64,000 bases of DNA, taken from Podospora comata (Eukaryota; Ascomycota; Sordariomycetes; Sordariales; Podosporaceae). A program made the translations under genes and the position numbers. Below, one piece after another: positions 15,001-27,785 of this stretch. The stretch is from NCBI GenBank assembly GCA_017354895.1, contig CP071493.1, positions 7,068,001 through 7,132,000 of the forward strand. Direction: 5' to 3'. Numbering within the stretch: the stretch's first letter is position 1; each line of letters starts with the position of its first letter. The notes beneath the pieces were generated by a model. The model was not told the origin of the DNA and made no database searches. It worked only from the letters and a program-made list of their open reading frames with translations.

Positions 15001-18000
15001 GATGCCGAGCTCGATGGGATTGAACTAGTAACACCTGTCACAGTACCTGGCGACGGACCCGCAGTGCCACTGCTGGGGAATACCGGAACAGTAGAGTTTG
15101 GCAGCGGAAAAGGTGGCTGGCTAGAAGATGATGGGGACAAGGAAGAAATCCCGGTTCCCGAGGTTGAGAGTTCGGGTACTGTACCACTTGGCCCGACAGG
15201 GAATGTTGTGTTGGGGAACGGAAATGGTGCTTCGGTAGACGGCAGCGTTGAGCTTGAAACTCCGGTGCTAAACGGTCCTGATGTGCCAGTAGGTCCAGGA
15301 TAAGTAGTGCCGTTGGTAGTTGGGAATGGGGCCACGACAGAAGAGCTTTCAGGCAACACACTACTGATCCCAGTGCTGAAAGAGGCTACCCCGGGAACAG
15401 AAGTTCCTCTTGAGCCTGTGGGTACCGAGCTTGAGTTGAAGGTTGGGAATGGTGGTGTGATGGAAGAGGGTCCAGTTGGAATAGAGAAGATACCCGTTCC
15501 TGAATATGTAGGCGCCGTGGACAATCCTGGTGCGCTTGTAGAACCCTGAGGAAAGCTTGTGTTTGTTGTCGGAAATGGGGGAAGACTTGAAGGAACACCC
15601 GATGAAGACCCAATCACGCCTGTTCCGGATGGTGATGGCACTATACCGCTCGAATAGGCTGTCGGTCCCAAAGTGGAGCTAGCATTTGACAAGGAGAATG
15701 GAGAGCTCGCAGAAGAGTATGCTGGGTATCCTGTTCCCGTTGTGAGGACTGTTTGGCTAGAAGCGCCAGTCCCAGCTGTCGTCTCTGATGTGAAGGTAGA
15801 ATTGGGCAGTGGGAAGGGTGGAAGACTCGTCGAGCTGCCGGAGGGAGAAGGAATTGTTGGTCCAGATGAAGCAGTTGCCCCGGTAGATAACCCTGGCGCA
15901 CCAGTGGGCTCTGCAGTGAAGCTAGAGTTGGTGAATGTGAAGGGAGGCACGGTCGAGAAACCATAACCAGACGAGGGGATGGCACCACTTGACAGTCCGG
16001 AGCCTGTCGGTGGAGTGGATGATGAATTCGACTGTGAAAAAGGAGGCAAACTGGAAGAAGGGCCAGAAGAGCTCGTTGATAAAGGACTCGATCCGCTTGA
16101 GAACCCTGATCCGGTTGGTCCAATCGTCGTGCTTGAATTTCCCAGGGGATAGGAAGGTCCTGGACTAGCTACCGAGCTGGATGAAGCCGTTGGCAGCGTT
16201 GAGAAGCCGCCCGTGCTGATACTACCTGGGGCTGTGACTGTACCAAATGGGACTGAATAATTGCCAGTAGGGAAAGGAGGGACAGAGTTCGTGACCGTGC
16301 TTCCAAATATTCCAGAACTGGTAGGGCCGATGGGACTAGTCCCAGGCGAGCTTGGGCTCGGGGACGAAGCAGATGTGTTTGTGAGCGGATATGGCACAGA
16401 CGAGGTGCCAATGGCTGAAGATGCAAGACCGGACGGTGCAGTTCCGCTCGATGATGCAGTTGTGACAATTTCTGTCCCCGAGATTGAGGCTGTGATATTC
16501 GTCAGCGGAATGTAAGTCTCGCTTGCGGTGCCAGACGTTGAGCCTGTTCCTGATGGTCCGCTTGTTACTCCAGTCGAATTGCTCCAAGGATATGACGCCG
16601 TTCCGCTTCCAGTCGACACGGCTGGTGCTGTTCCACTTGATGTTTCAGTTGACAGCACAGTCAGTGAACTCTCGGTCCCGGGTATCGGGTTTGTTCCCGA
16701 AGGACCGACGATGGTGGTAGAGTTTGCAAATGGATAAGAAAGAGAGTTCGGGGTTGATGTTGAAAGACTTGATGGTAGACCAGAGCTCCCTGTGCCTGGG
16801 ATTGTCCCTGTTGGTTTTGGCGTCGTGGTGAAGTTCCCGGTTGGGTACGGCGCACTTGATGTTAGTGAGGTGCCGTTGGGGCTCGAGACAGATGGAGCGC
16901 TTGTTCCTGGAACACCAGATGAAGTTGAGGACAGAGAAGATAAAGAGGTTGGTGGCAATGATGCTCCAGAAGAACCAGTGCCCGTAGGAAAGTAATAGCT
17001 TGATGAGCTGGAGTTTGACAATGGAAAAGGAACAGACGGCGAAAGACTGCCTGTCAAAGAAGAGATGCCTTCGGATACCGTACTTGTTTGCGCACCGCTC
17101 GTGCCGGGGATCGCAGATGGGACTGTAGTATTTCCAGTAGGATATGGGGCCGATGTTGTCGGCAACGCAGTAGGTGTGAGGGTCGAAAGCGTGTTGATAG
17201 GGGGTGTCGTCCCAGTAGGCGAGCTACCAGTACCAGGGCCGGCGACGGTTGATGTGCTATTTGGCAAAGGAAAGGGAAGCGAAGATGACAGCACAGGTGG
17301 AATTGTCGGCACACCAGGGCTACTGGAGCTTACAGGCACAGAGCCGTTAGACGACAGAGACGGCGAGCTTACAGGTAATCCAGATGATGGGGTTGCAGTT
17401 GAAGAGCCCACCCCTGACCCAGGCACAGTGCCACCAGAGCTGATAGTACTGTTTGGAAGTGGATAAGGCACCGACGATGATCCGAAGCTCGAAGCAGGCA
17501 CTGAAAAACCAGAGGTCTTTGTGCCCACAAGGCTAGTCGAACCTGGCGAGGGAGATACCACGGTTGGCACGCTGGAGAGCCCAGAAAAGATTCCAGTTGA
17601 TGTCCCATAGCTTGATGGCGTTGGACCAGGGCCGTTACTTCCAATGCTGGTGCTGCCTCCGGATTCTGTAGAGTTTGGAAATGGAAATGGTATTGTAACA
17701 CTGGTCCCAGACGCAAAAGTTGTAGGTAAGGTGCCCGGTTGCGAAGAGGTGGCGGTACCAAGTGGGATGGATCCAGTCGATGAAGTTGGAAATAGCAATG
17801 TACTACTGCTTGTGCTTGACACGGTAGACGAGGTGACATTTCCTGGCGTGGTGAATGGATAAGCTGTGCTGGGACCAGCGGAGCCTGGAAGGCTGGAGCT
17901 CGAATTGCCGGACGGGAATGGTGGCAAAGATGAGCCAGTTGGACCAGCTGAGCCAAAACTGGTACCAGATCCAGAAGGCAGTGTTGTTACTGAGACTGAA

Positions 18001-20215
18001 GACGAAGATGTTACAGTGGCAAATGAAGATGCTGAAGGCAATCCTCCAGACGTTGAAGTGCCAGTCACATTTGAGAAGGAAGATGAGCGTCCCGATGTTG
18101 TTGCAGGGCGAGGCGTTCCAGGACCAAAGGGTGCAAATGGTTCAGAGGCGGTTGAGCTTCCACTTAAAGGCAAGGAGCTATTGGTATAAGGATATGTCGT
18201 TGGAACCGGAACCGAAGAGGTCGAGGTCGAGAGACCTGCCGATGACGAGGATGTAGCAGTTGCTGAACCCTCAACTCCCGTTGTTGAAGACGTGGTGTTA
18301 TATCCGTATGGTGCAGTGCTTGTAGACGGCAAAGTTCCAGTGCTAGATTCTGGCACTGATACTGAGCTGTTTGACGATGGCAACGACGATGTTGTGACTG
18401 ATGCACCACCAATTGTTGTGTTGACATAGGGAATGCTGCTGGTCAAACTGCTGAGTACTGACGAAGAAGTTCCGAGCGAAATTGTGCTGATCGAGACTGA
18501 GCCAGTCAAGGATGGCGTAAGAGTGACGGAAGAGATTTCACTCTGTGTTGTATTGGCACCTGGAACCGTAGAGCTTCCACCGGACCCAGTTGGGGCGGTT
18601 GTGGCTGTCGAGTTCCATCCTGAGGGCTGGCCTGACGAAGACGTAGGATAGCCTCCTGTTTCGCTAGTCAAACGAGAACTTGACGATTCAACAGAGGTTG
18701 TCGACAATGAAGCGGTGGTCCCAGTGCGGCTGCTGCCAGTGCTTATTGGCGTCTCGGAAGCGGACTCGGTAGACAAGGTCGAGGTGCTCGGCGACACAAT
18801 GGAGGGTGAACCTGAGATCGAAATAAATGTACCAGTCGCTGTCAGTGTCACAGTCCCGGTTGTTGTCAGCACCGCAGAAGCACTTGTTGACTGAGATGCG
18901 CTTGCGGCCGTTGTGCTACTCGACGTCTCATTAGGAGAAGTGGATGATGGTGACACCGGAGAGCTTGTGGTCGCAGCCGTCGTTGCTGTGCCCGGCGTGG
19001 TCGATTCTGTACTCCTGACTATAGATGAGCTGATCAAAGTTGTTGGAGACCCGGTTGGTTCCATCGAACCACTGCTAAGACTGGATGCTGCAGTTTGTAC
19101 CTCACTGGAACTAGCCCCTGATGTGCTTGAAAGACTTATTGGAACAGAACTTGGACCTGAGACCGAGCTAGTGACTGAAGAAACAGATGATGGCACGGAA
19201 GAAGTCCCGGAACTGCTGCCGGTAGGGATCCCCGTCGATGCTGAGCCTGTGCTCGATGTTGGGCCACCGGAAGAAGCAGAAGGACTCTCACTCAAAGGCC
19301 CAGTTGAATATCCAGACAATGTACTGGTCAAAGCACTAGACGACACAGGGCTAGTAATCGAGACAGATGTTGACGATTCAGGTGGAAGCGACCCTGTCAC
19401 CGAAAAGGAGCCGAGAGAAGGCGTAACACTCGGAGAGGATGATGCGCTGGCTGATGTCTCCGAACTTGTCGTAAACGTAGGGGTGCCCTCCGTAGATGTG
19501 GAAGACACGCCCGAGGTAGTCGATGTCATAGGGTAAGGAGATGTGCTCTCGGAAGATTCCATGCTGGACGTCGAAAACGTATACCCCCCAGTCGAGCTTG
19601 GAGTGGTGAAAGTGTACTCATTTGACGATGTCGTCTTCTCCGGCTCATTCGAACCAGTGGTGTCATAAGGGTTTCCTATATGCCCATCAAAGGTCAGTAA
19701 GCTATTCACAGCAGCACACGATCCATGATAGCCAACAAAACAAAAACGCAGAACTTACCAGGCGTAGTGTAGCCATACCCCCCACTGGTAGTTGAAACAG
19801 GTGGCGGAGGGGGCCCATATCCCAGTGGCTCCTCATCATCACCATCATCCCCATCAACCCCATCATCTCCATCATCTCCATCATCTCCATCATCCCCATC
19901 ATCACCATCATCGACGCCGTCACCATCATCATCACCACCATCATCCGTCCATTCACCATCATCATCGCCATCCTCATCGTCGCCATCATCTCCACCACCA
20001 TCCCCACCATCCCCACCATCCTCTCCTGGATCTTGCCTAGGCACCAAACGCTCATAGCTCACATGTGATATTCCCACCTCGGGAACAGCAGGGAGTCCAA
20101 CTGCCCGTCTGAAACGTGACCACAGACCGCCATCCTCACGAGCCAATGTGAGAGGCGTCGAATTGAGAATGGTAATGACCGAAGCAAGGCCAACAACCAC
20201 GGCTGAAGCCTTCAT
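12020..20215 (-). CDS. Giant secreted Ser/Thr/Pro-rich mucin-like repeat protein, three exons
   Basis: Exons are 20215-19759, 19675-12317 and 12264-12020. Joins are GTAAGT to TAG and GTATGT to TAG, both with branch-like sites, giving about 2686 aa. The N-terminus MKASAVVVGLASVITILNS is a likely signal peptide. It is followed by a short basic region and a Gly/Asp tract (DGDDGDDGDD-type, about residues 62-125). The large exon is almost wholly Ser, Thr, Pro and Gly. From about one fifth of the way in, a unit of about 30-50 residues repeats. Its core is P-Y/F-P-(L/F/Y)-x-N-x-S/T, so nearly every one of the roughly 50 units carries an N-glycosylation sequon in a likely O-glycosylated stretch. A His/Lys-rich patch (RHHHSKSKHHHHKTRTHS) and a less repetitive tail follow. 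No C-terminal GPI-type hydrophobic tail is seen. It is probably a cell-wall or extracellular mucin/adhesin; that is inferred from composition only. Confidence 0.8.
19805..20030 (-). repeat. Imperfect trinucleotide tract coding Gly/Asp repeats
   Basis: The CATCATC/CACCATC-type repeats on the plus strand code for the Asp- and Gly-rich segment right after the N-terminal region of the mucin-like protein. They are followed by a run of Pro (GPPPPPVST). Confidence 0.7.
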
Positions 20216-21789
20216 CCTTGTGAGGAAGCAAGACTGTCGGGGGCCTGATACTCGGCGGTATGTGGTTGATGAAACTTCACCCCTACAAGAAACAGCTCGT
20301 GAGAGAAGCTATACTTGTTCGGGGCAGGCTGGATGCACGAGAGGGTCTGGTGTCTATCCTTGATTGGTACGGCAAAGCAAAGCATGCGGCAAAGTCATGA
20401 ACTATGACATAGCAAAGAAGAAAAGGGTATGGTAGAACAAAGTTTGAGATTCGATTCTTCGAAGATCTGTTGACCTAGCGGTGCTGGCAGAGATTCAAGA
20501 ATGAACGACGTGTTCGGGGTATGCTCCTCTGCCCCTATCGATGGTGATGATGTGGGAGGGGGTGAATGATACCTAGGCAAGCCCCGGCGAGGAACGATCA
20601 GAAGGCCGCCGAAATGATACGAGAAGACAAAAGCCGGCTGGAACGTGGAGTAGGAGGCAATGGGGGGGAAGGAGCGGGTGAGGGAAGCGGGAGACGGCGG
20701 ACCCGCGAAATGAGGAACAACGACAGATATAGCAGGAACACCCCTGAGATCAGCGAGACTCGAGAGAAAATCTCCGCATTCTGCCTGCCACCTCATATCT
20801 ATCAGGGTGTCTGAACTGAAGTGGAAGGGGCGATGGAACCTGGAGCGGGACAAGTTCCTCAACGTCGCCCGAGAATGGCGTCAGGTTAGGTAGTAGCACA
20901 TGGAACGAGAGATATCGGTCTTGTCTGGGGCGGGAAAGGGCGAAGGCGACGAGGGGCTCCGCTCTTGGGAACCGTCGAGTCCCCGGGCTCCCGATGTTCC
21001 GTCCTTCTGCTCAGGATGGAAGGAGCATGCCTGTGCTGCCTGGAACAGCTTGCATGGGACTGGAGAGAAGGAAGTTTGTATGTCCAATGTGTTAGCATCA
21101 GATGTGGACACATGCTGGAGATAATGCAATACCTCCCTAACGGCAGAGACTCGAAATGAAGTCTTCTCATGCCCCCCTGCTCTGGATCTTTGTCTAACAC
21201 TCGGTTTCGGCCTGGAGCGACAGAGAATCCATCTGAAATCGGCCTGACTTACTTCTTGGGTGACTCTGGAGAATCCATGTCCTCTGTGATGATGGTGATG
21301 GCGGTGGCCTTTCGCTCTCCTCAAAGCGGTGAGGAGGGTTTGGATGAGACGGGAACAGCGAGTGGATGGCTGAGCGGGTGCACCTTGGGCAGCCCCGCCC
21401 AGGATTCTGTTTGCTCCTGCGCAGAGTAAGGCAAGTGAACGCAACTGTTGGCAAGATGGCACACAGAGAAGAGGGAGAAACCGTAGCTGATTGGGAACAC
21501 CCGCCCATTGTGGGAGCTGCCGCTGTCAGGCCTTCCCGATCCCCGACGTCTTGTTTTCTTTTCTCTAATGCTTGTTTGGGTGGGAGGTTCGCTCTGTCAG
21601 CCACGCCTTGCCTGTCTTGAAATCACATGGCAGCTTCAGTCAGTTGATTGATGCTGGGGTTGCTGATTATCCCGGTGACCGGTAATCCTAGCTCTGGTCC
21701 ATAATATCGGTTGTTTCTGCCTGTTTTCTCCAAGGGAGTCTGTTCATCCCAAAAAGCCCACAACCATGAAGTGAAACTTGTTCACCCCG

Positions 21790-21824
<35 letters not shown>

Positions 21825-22935
21825 GTTCCCCGGTCGGATACGGTTCCTTCCAGAGGTATGTGCCCCGTTGACGTAACGTCTTCGTTCCGCCTCGTCTGGT
21901 ATCATGTGTGGTAACAATCAGCTCTGGAAATGTCGAGGGTGGCAGGCTTATGGAACATCATATCAGTCTTTTCAAGCCTTTGGATGAGTACCAAGGGACT
22001 TCCCGAGTTGCTCAGGCCGGGAGCTGGTGACATCGGTGAAAGCACTGAAGCTGCCCCGGTGCTGTAGCTCCTGACAGAGCTTGTCAGCTAAGATAAGAGG
22101 TGCCGAAGAAGTGCTACAGGTACCTGTTGTCGTGCTTGCATCACGCCAGAGCTTGTCAATGGTTACTTGACAGGGGTCGCTATATGCAAGCTGCCGTACA
22201 ACTAGATTGCTTGTTCCTGGTGTTGGGTTGCACTTTGTTTCGCGGTGCCTGAATTCTCAATGTGTGATGAGATGGCAGCATATCTCACAAGTGCTGTGTA
22301 TTGCTGTGTCATGGAAAAGGCCATCAATTATCCGAGTGTCGCCGTGGGATGTGTGCAATTCTGCATTGTAGTCGTTGGAAACCTCAATTGCTCATTACTA
22401 CGGCCTCAATTGTCGAATGTAGGTCCACACTGTGGCCTATTCTTCTGGCTCGTTTTTTGTCTTTAATTGTGTTCACCTGGATGTCCTGAAGCCCAGCCTA
22501 CAAGACAGCATGTGCAAAACAACGTTCCATTAAAAGACAGAGCATCCTTCTTTGAAAACCTGCAGGCAAAACGCCGGAGAACGCCTTCCGTAATGCAAAC
22601 TAAGACGAATTAAGAACCATCAAATCCATGACCCTTGAGCTCCTTGACCACCTCAACCCTGTGAGAAGAAATCCCACGCAAGCTTGGATACCATGAAACA
22701 ATGTTGGAACTTCCAGCGCCGATAAACCTTCGCCATTTCCGAGCGTCGAAAGGGTGGCACGGCATGCTGCGCTGTCAAAATGTCGTGCTCCACCGTCTAT
22801 CGATGCTGCTGCCCTAAATGCCGCCATCACCTTCACATGGGTTTCTCTGTATCATGCTGAAAGGAACACCGCTGGGACTGTGTGACCGGGCCCTGGTCGA
22901 TCAGGTAATCTCGGCCCTTTGCACGAGTCCAGATC
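20216..22935. other. Intergenic, 2.7 kb, promoter of the mucin-like gene
   Basis: This lies upstream of the minus-strand mucin-like gene and downstream of the gene ending at 22936. It holds a GA microsatellite (21794-21821). A minus-strand frame at 21462-20881 begins with a weak signal-like segment and a His run, and has a GTAAGT near 21256. I could not build a convincing gene from it. Nothing else was recognised. Confidence 0.45.
21794..21821. repeat. GA dinucleotide microsatellite
   Basis: This is an uninterrupted run of about fourteen GA/AG units in intergenic sequence. Confidence 0.9.
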
Positions 22936-24063
22936 TCACTCCACTTTCTTGGCCGCCTCCCGGAGTTCGGGGGCTGTGGCCTTGGTCATCTCGGTATCCT
23001 TGCCCTCGATATCAGCGGCCCAGAGAGCAGCGCCAACTACATAAAATGTCAGCAATAAACATTAGGTTTCCATTTCCAAGAGACCTACCTGTGTTGGTGA
23101 ACGAGAAGACGATGGACGCCACCGGAACCATCTCGAGAAGGGTGGCAGCAGTTCCGAAACTGGTAACGTCAGTCATGGTTAGCCAAACCAAAGCCTCAAA
23201 TTGTGCGTGATACGTCAGAGTATCGCAGGTGGATAGTTTAGCCGACATGTGCGCTCTCGAAGCGATTTGTGCTTCATGAATCCAAGACTTTCGGAGGCGT
23301 CTGAGAAAAGATATAAACTCACCCAGTGTAGGGGCCCTTATGCTTTGAGAGCCACTCAGACTTTCTGGATGCAGACCATCCCTTGAGTTGGAAGTACTAG
23401 AAGCCATGTAAGCGAGAGTTAGGTATGTGGGTAAGAGATGTTTCCACTAACCCGATCATGAACAGAGTTGCCACGAGCGCGGCCGCGGATAATGATGAAG
23501 GCCACTGTTCCAACAACCGGAATAAAGTTGAGAGGCAAGTACATGAAGTATCGAACCAGCTCCTTAACGCTGAATTTGCTGAATGGTTTCTTCAGTGCCT
23601 TGCCCAGTTTCTGAATAGCGTCTCCCCGAGAGTTGACCTCTCTGCCATTTGCAACGATCTCTGTCTTGTTTTTCGCGATCAGTGTACCGTCGAATGTGTC
23701 CAGAAGCGCGTCCTGGAGTAGGAAGCTTTTCGAGAGGATCGAGACAACGGCTGCGCTCTCGTTGAGGACAAGAAGGATAGTTGTGAGCACAGCGAGAGGC
23801 CCGTTCACGAAGACCATGATGGCCAACTGAGGGAGATATGTGAAGAAGAACATGGGTCCAATGACTGAAGCATAGAGCCCGAGGTAAGGTACCAGCCTCG
23901 AAGCCAGGGGCTTCCACAGCTCGCGATGGGACATGAAGTAGAAAATCCCCTTGATGGGATACAAGTAAGACCGGCTTCTGGCAGCATCGTTCAGAAGGGC
24001 CTTGTATTTGTCGATATCCTCTTTCGCGACCTCCTGGGCCTGTTCAACAAGTCGGTTGGGCAT
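22936..24063 (-). CDS. EI24-domain membrane protein, RRT8/LDS-like, four exons
   Basis: Exons are 24063-23452, 23396-23323, 23159-23089 and 23036-22936. All splice phases agree and give about 285 aa starting MPNRLVEQAQEVAKED. The protein is rich in membrane segments (about residues 55-75, 80-130 and 180-205, and again in the C-terminal third). It has the YFQLKGWS...KHKGPYTGFG segment followed by LLEMVPVASIVFSFTNTVGAALWAADIE. This is typical of the EI24 family that includes yeast outer spore wall/lipid droplet proteins RRT8, LDS1 and LDS2. By homology it may act at lipid droplets or in spore wall assembly; the exact role in filamentous fungi is not known to me. The start was chosen because the frame further upstream lacks family-like sequence. 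Confidence 0.85.
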
Positions 24064-24899
24064 CTTGTCTGTGTCGTGTCGGATGTTGTGGTTATCCTTA
24101 TCGTTATCGCGACTTATCAAGGTTGATGATGTCTGGAGGGGAGTCGTGTAGGTGCTTTTTAAAAAGTTGTGTGGGAAGAAATTTAAGGTATGGGACTCGG
24201 GGTGGTCGTGATCTCTGTCAACATTTTGAGGAAAAGCAGAAGCAATTGTTAGAGACAAGAAATCACCTTTGTAGCCAACAAAGCTGAGCTGCAAGCTCCT
24301 GTTGTGGTTCGGGTGACTGCCATGTATGTCGTCATTGGTTTTCCATGAGTTTCTTGGCAGCTTGTTCCTTCAACGGTCAGCTCCACACTTGACACCTTCC
24401 TGTCGGGAATGGGACCCACATTTGCCCCCAACCCCGGTGCGTTTCCTCCTGAGGTGGCCCAAGCGTTCCATGGGGACCAGATGAGTCGATCACTGCATTG
24501 AAGACGACAAGTGTAAACCTCAAGCATAACATGACGATGCAAAGAGAAAACATTATGAATCATTTCCCTCTACTGTGCTTCCCCTTCGCCATGCCTCCAG
24601 GTGTCCTCCACCTCATCCAAGAGAACTCTCGCCAAATACAGATTTCAACCAACACCCAGTCCAAGTTGTCCTCCCAAGCGTCTAGTATAATACAGAACCC
24701 ATGTATCGGTAGTAGTAAACGTCCCTAACTGCTGAGTTGTCCAGCGTAGAATTGAAAAATATGCTTTTCGTTTTATGTGCGAATGTGTGATTACAACAAA
24801 TATCGAAGAAACGGCTTACCGCCCGGGTTTGTCGTGGGGTTGATGCAGCTGAAGCAGCTGGCACAGCCAAGATGCTACATTCGCGATCATGTTGTCGGC
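24064..24899. other. Intergenic, promoter of the EI24-like gene
   Basis: This lies between two minus-strand genes. The open frame of the EI24-like gene runs on upstream to 24294, but the extra residues look like translated leader. No other gene was seen. Confidence 0.5.
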
Positions 24900-26542
24900 C
24901 TAGGAGTACAAGGCCTCAATGAAGTAGATGAAGCCGAATACCAGGAACGCGATGGCGCCTCCAACAGTAACTTTGTGTGATGTGTTAGCAAAGAGTCACG
25001 TATGGGACGAATATTTGGGGACGCAACTTACCAACTTTGAGACTGACCTTGCCGGCAATGGCTCTGCCTCCAATGACTGCAACACCAGTGCAGCAGGCAT
25101 GGCCCAAGACGGCACCCAGAGTCACCCACCAATAATCCTGACCAGCCGCCATCGCAATAGTAGCAATTTGACTGCGGTCACCCCACTCTCCAAGGAAAGT
25201 CATGACAAAGGTCTGCACCCACGCAGGGCTCAGGAGCAGCGAAAAGAGATTGCTCAAGCCAGATACAAATCCACCGAGAGCGTTACGACCAGACCGGTTG
25301 CGGCTCTCGGGCGAACTCGAAGGGCTGCGAGGAGGAGTGGGGAAGCGAGACTTGGATCGGGACTTGCGAGTGCCAAGGCCCATTTCCAGAGCATACGGTG
25401 AAACACTTGATCTTCTACGACCGTGCTTTCTGGCCTCCTGCTCTTTTTCTGCCAACTCTTGTTCCACCTCCTGCATCTCGGCGGAAACACCCTCGTCCGG
25501 GCTCATGGCAAGACCTTCACGCAGCAGTCGGACACCAAAGACGGTGAAGAGCGCAGCGGCGAGGAAATGCGTCAGACGCTCCGAGATTAGGGCAGGCACG
25601 GCGTGACCCAACATGGCCGAGAGGACAGTCATGGCAACCAAGGCGCTGAGAGCGGCCGTGAAGACCACCATCCGGTCATGCTTCATCGCCATCAAGGCAG
25701 CAACAAGGAACGTCTTGTCACCAATTTCAGAGAAGAGAATCATGGTGAGAGACAGGACAAACGAATGGAAAGGTCGAATAAGGCCTTCGGCTTCATCGTC
25801 TCCGGAGACCGAACTCTGGCCCTTGCTCCCCTTGGTGATGTCCAGATGGTCGATGTTGGCGGCTGAATCAGGCAAAGGAAGGGATTTGTCGTGGGTCTTT
25901 TCGGGAAGGTCTGCCGGTTTCTAAATCACTATTAGCAATCACGTGGATATTGACCAGGTTATACTGAAAACCAACCTCGAGACCGGAGACATCCTCTGAC
26001 GTTTTATCTCTGCCCTCGCCATCTCCAGCTGCGGCCAGGATCTTCTCCTGGTCAGCGTGTGGAAGGGGAGGTGCTTCCTTTGGTGCCTGGGGCTTGTTTT
26101 CAACCTTTTCGCCAGTCTGCTCTTTGAGCTTCCGCTCCTTGTCCTTCTCGCTCACGCCGCCCTCCAATCCCGTGGTGCCCTTCTTGGGCTCCGATCGATT
26201 CTTGTCATCCATGACTCCGTCGTTGCTGTCCGGGATCTTCTTTCCGTCAATGATTGTAGGATCGGTCGGCCGGTCTTTCAGGACAGGCAACTCGGAGGAT
26301 TTGGATGCGCTGTCGAGCTCGACGAAGGGACCGGCATGGGGCCTCCCGTCCTTGCCATCAATCGGCGCATCCTTGGTACCATACTTTTTGACGGCAGCTG
26401 GTGTGTCGATGATGGGGTCTGATCTGTAGGAGTCGGCGGCAACCGAGTCCCTATCCAGCTGTCGTTCGGCGAGAACAGCGGTTGCGACAAGGGACTGTAG
26501 GAGCAGGAGAACGAGTGGCGATTGCTTATGACGCAGCTTCAT
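24900..26542 (-). CDS. GDT1: GDT1/TMEM165-type Golgi cation transporter, three exons
   Basis: Exons are 26542-25976, 25920-25032 and 24970-24900, giving about 508 aa. The family exchanges Ca2+ or Mn2+ for protons in the Golgi and supports glycosylation and Ca2+ homeostasis. The two signature motifs are present: SEIGDKT near residue 254 and GEWGDRS near residue 430. Each lies in a three-helix half of the usual inverted repeat. A signal peptide (MKLRHKQSPLVLLLLQSLVATAVLA) opens the protein. About 190 hydrophilic, charged residues follow before the first helix. The loop between halves is basic and Ser-rich (KSRSKSRFPTPPRSPSSSPESR). Both regions make it much longer than yeast Gdt1. The last intron (25031-24971) has donor GTAAGT and branch GCTAAC but ends in AAG. 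Joining there gives the expected final helix VTVGGAIAFLVFGFIYFIEA. Confidence 0.93.
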
Positions 26543-27359
26543 CGTGGGCTAAAGACGTGACAGCAAGGGAATGCTAGTTCTATTTTGTATGTCGTGGTGT
26601 GACTGCAAACGTCCTACTGTAATCGCAACGAAGGAAGGCCGAAAACCGTTATGCCGTGGCTTTTGTCGTATGGCGCAAATGGGGGGGGCCTACGTGCTGC
26701 AGGTAAGGTCAGGAAACCGTGTCGATGCCGCCGCGTGTTGCAGTTGTTGCGATTATGATTATGTTGTCTTCTGCTGAAAAAGGTATACACAAGGGATTGT
26801 CAGAAGAGAAAGAGAACGAGCTGCGGGTTAGAAGCCAGCAGCAAACACGAGAACGGTTGTACTGTAGAGATGGAAAAGTTGAGGCGAGGTTGTTGGAATG
26901 CTCGCCTGCGCGGATCCTTGCCAGGGGGTTTTCTGGGGATGAATTTCTTAGCGGGCTGCACGGGAAAGGTGTTTCACCGCACAGCCACTCGAATCTAGAT
27001 TCTCTACCACTCGGGGGGCTCAACAGCATAGAGGGTTACATTTGGGTGGGAAATGTCCAGGACAACCCCGAAAACATATCTGAATTACGTGATCAGATCA
27101 TAGCGTCGTCAGTGTAAGCGTAGCTATACCAGCCACGGGGGTCCCTACTTGTCTGCTATCTTTGCAGCCTGGTCAACTATTGACTTTTCCAGGCCAGTTG
27201 GCTATGTTTTGAAATCTGGGCTACTTAGTATCTGCATAGACTATGATCTTGGAGCTTCTTTTGAAACATTTTAAGAGAGGTTTTGCTCAGGCAGATTTGC
27301 AAGACTTGTTCAGTCCATGACATGCTTTCAGGTTTCAGCCACGGAGCAAAAGCAGCTTC

Positions 27360-27374
27360 TAACCCTAACCCTTA
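27360..27374 (+). promoter_or_regulatory. Telobox-like motif TAACCCTAACCCTTA
   Basis: Two telomere-type units lie about 500 bp upstream of the ATG of the TRF/Taz1-like gene. Teloboxes bind Myb-type telomere proteins and general regulators such as Tbf1 in yeasts. Binding here is inferred. Confidence 0.45.
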
Positions 27375-27767
27375 CAGCAACATGCCAGGCGGTGACCATG
27401 GATCTGCTTCTGACTCTTCAAATTTTGTGATTGTATTTTTGTAAGTGTAAAGGCTGTTATCTAAACTCTTTAACTCGCAGCAGAAACTTACACCCCCAAA
27501 GCGACTTTCCCACCCAGCTGCAAGACCCTTTTCTCACCCAACCTTCCACCACAACAACGTATGGTCCGTGCGGTGACCGAGCCCACCAACCTCTCGAAGC
27601 TCGTGCCTTTATCAAGTCCGTGCGTTAAGGAGATCACGTGAAACAATGGATCGAGTAGCCCAACTGAGAGCCAAGGCCTTTTTGGCCAGCAGCATTGGCA
27701 GCGCGCCAACACGACTTTTGTTGCCAACGCGTGGGATTTCACAACAACCTCACGACTTCGTTCTTGG

Positions 27768-27785
27768 TAACCCTAACCCCAACCC
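27768..27785 (+). promoter_or_regulatory. Telobox-like motif at the 5' end of the TRF-like gene
   Basis: TAACCCTAACCCCAACCC lies 78 bp upstream of the ATG at 27863. It begins right at a possible intron donor (GTAACC at 27767). It could be a promoter site, a downstream promoter element or an intronic element. Confidence 0.45.

Noticed and set aside
12574-19536. Many plus-strand open frames across the mucin gene
   Set aside because: They arise because Ser, Thr and Pro codons read on the complement give few stops; no conserved sequence in them.
20881-21462. Small secreted His-containing protein candidate on the minus strand
   Set aside because: Only a weak signal-like start, no satisfying splice structure and no family likeness.
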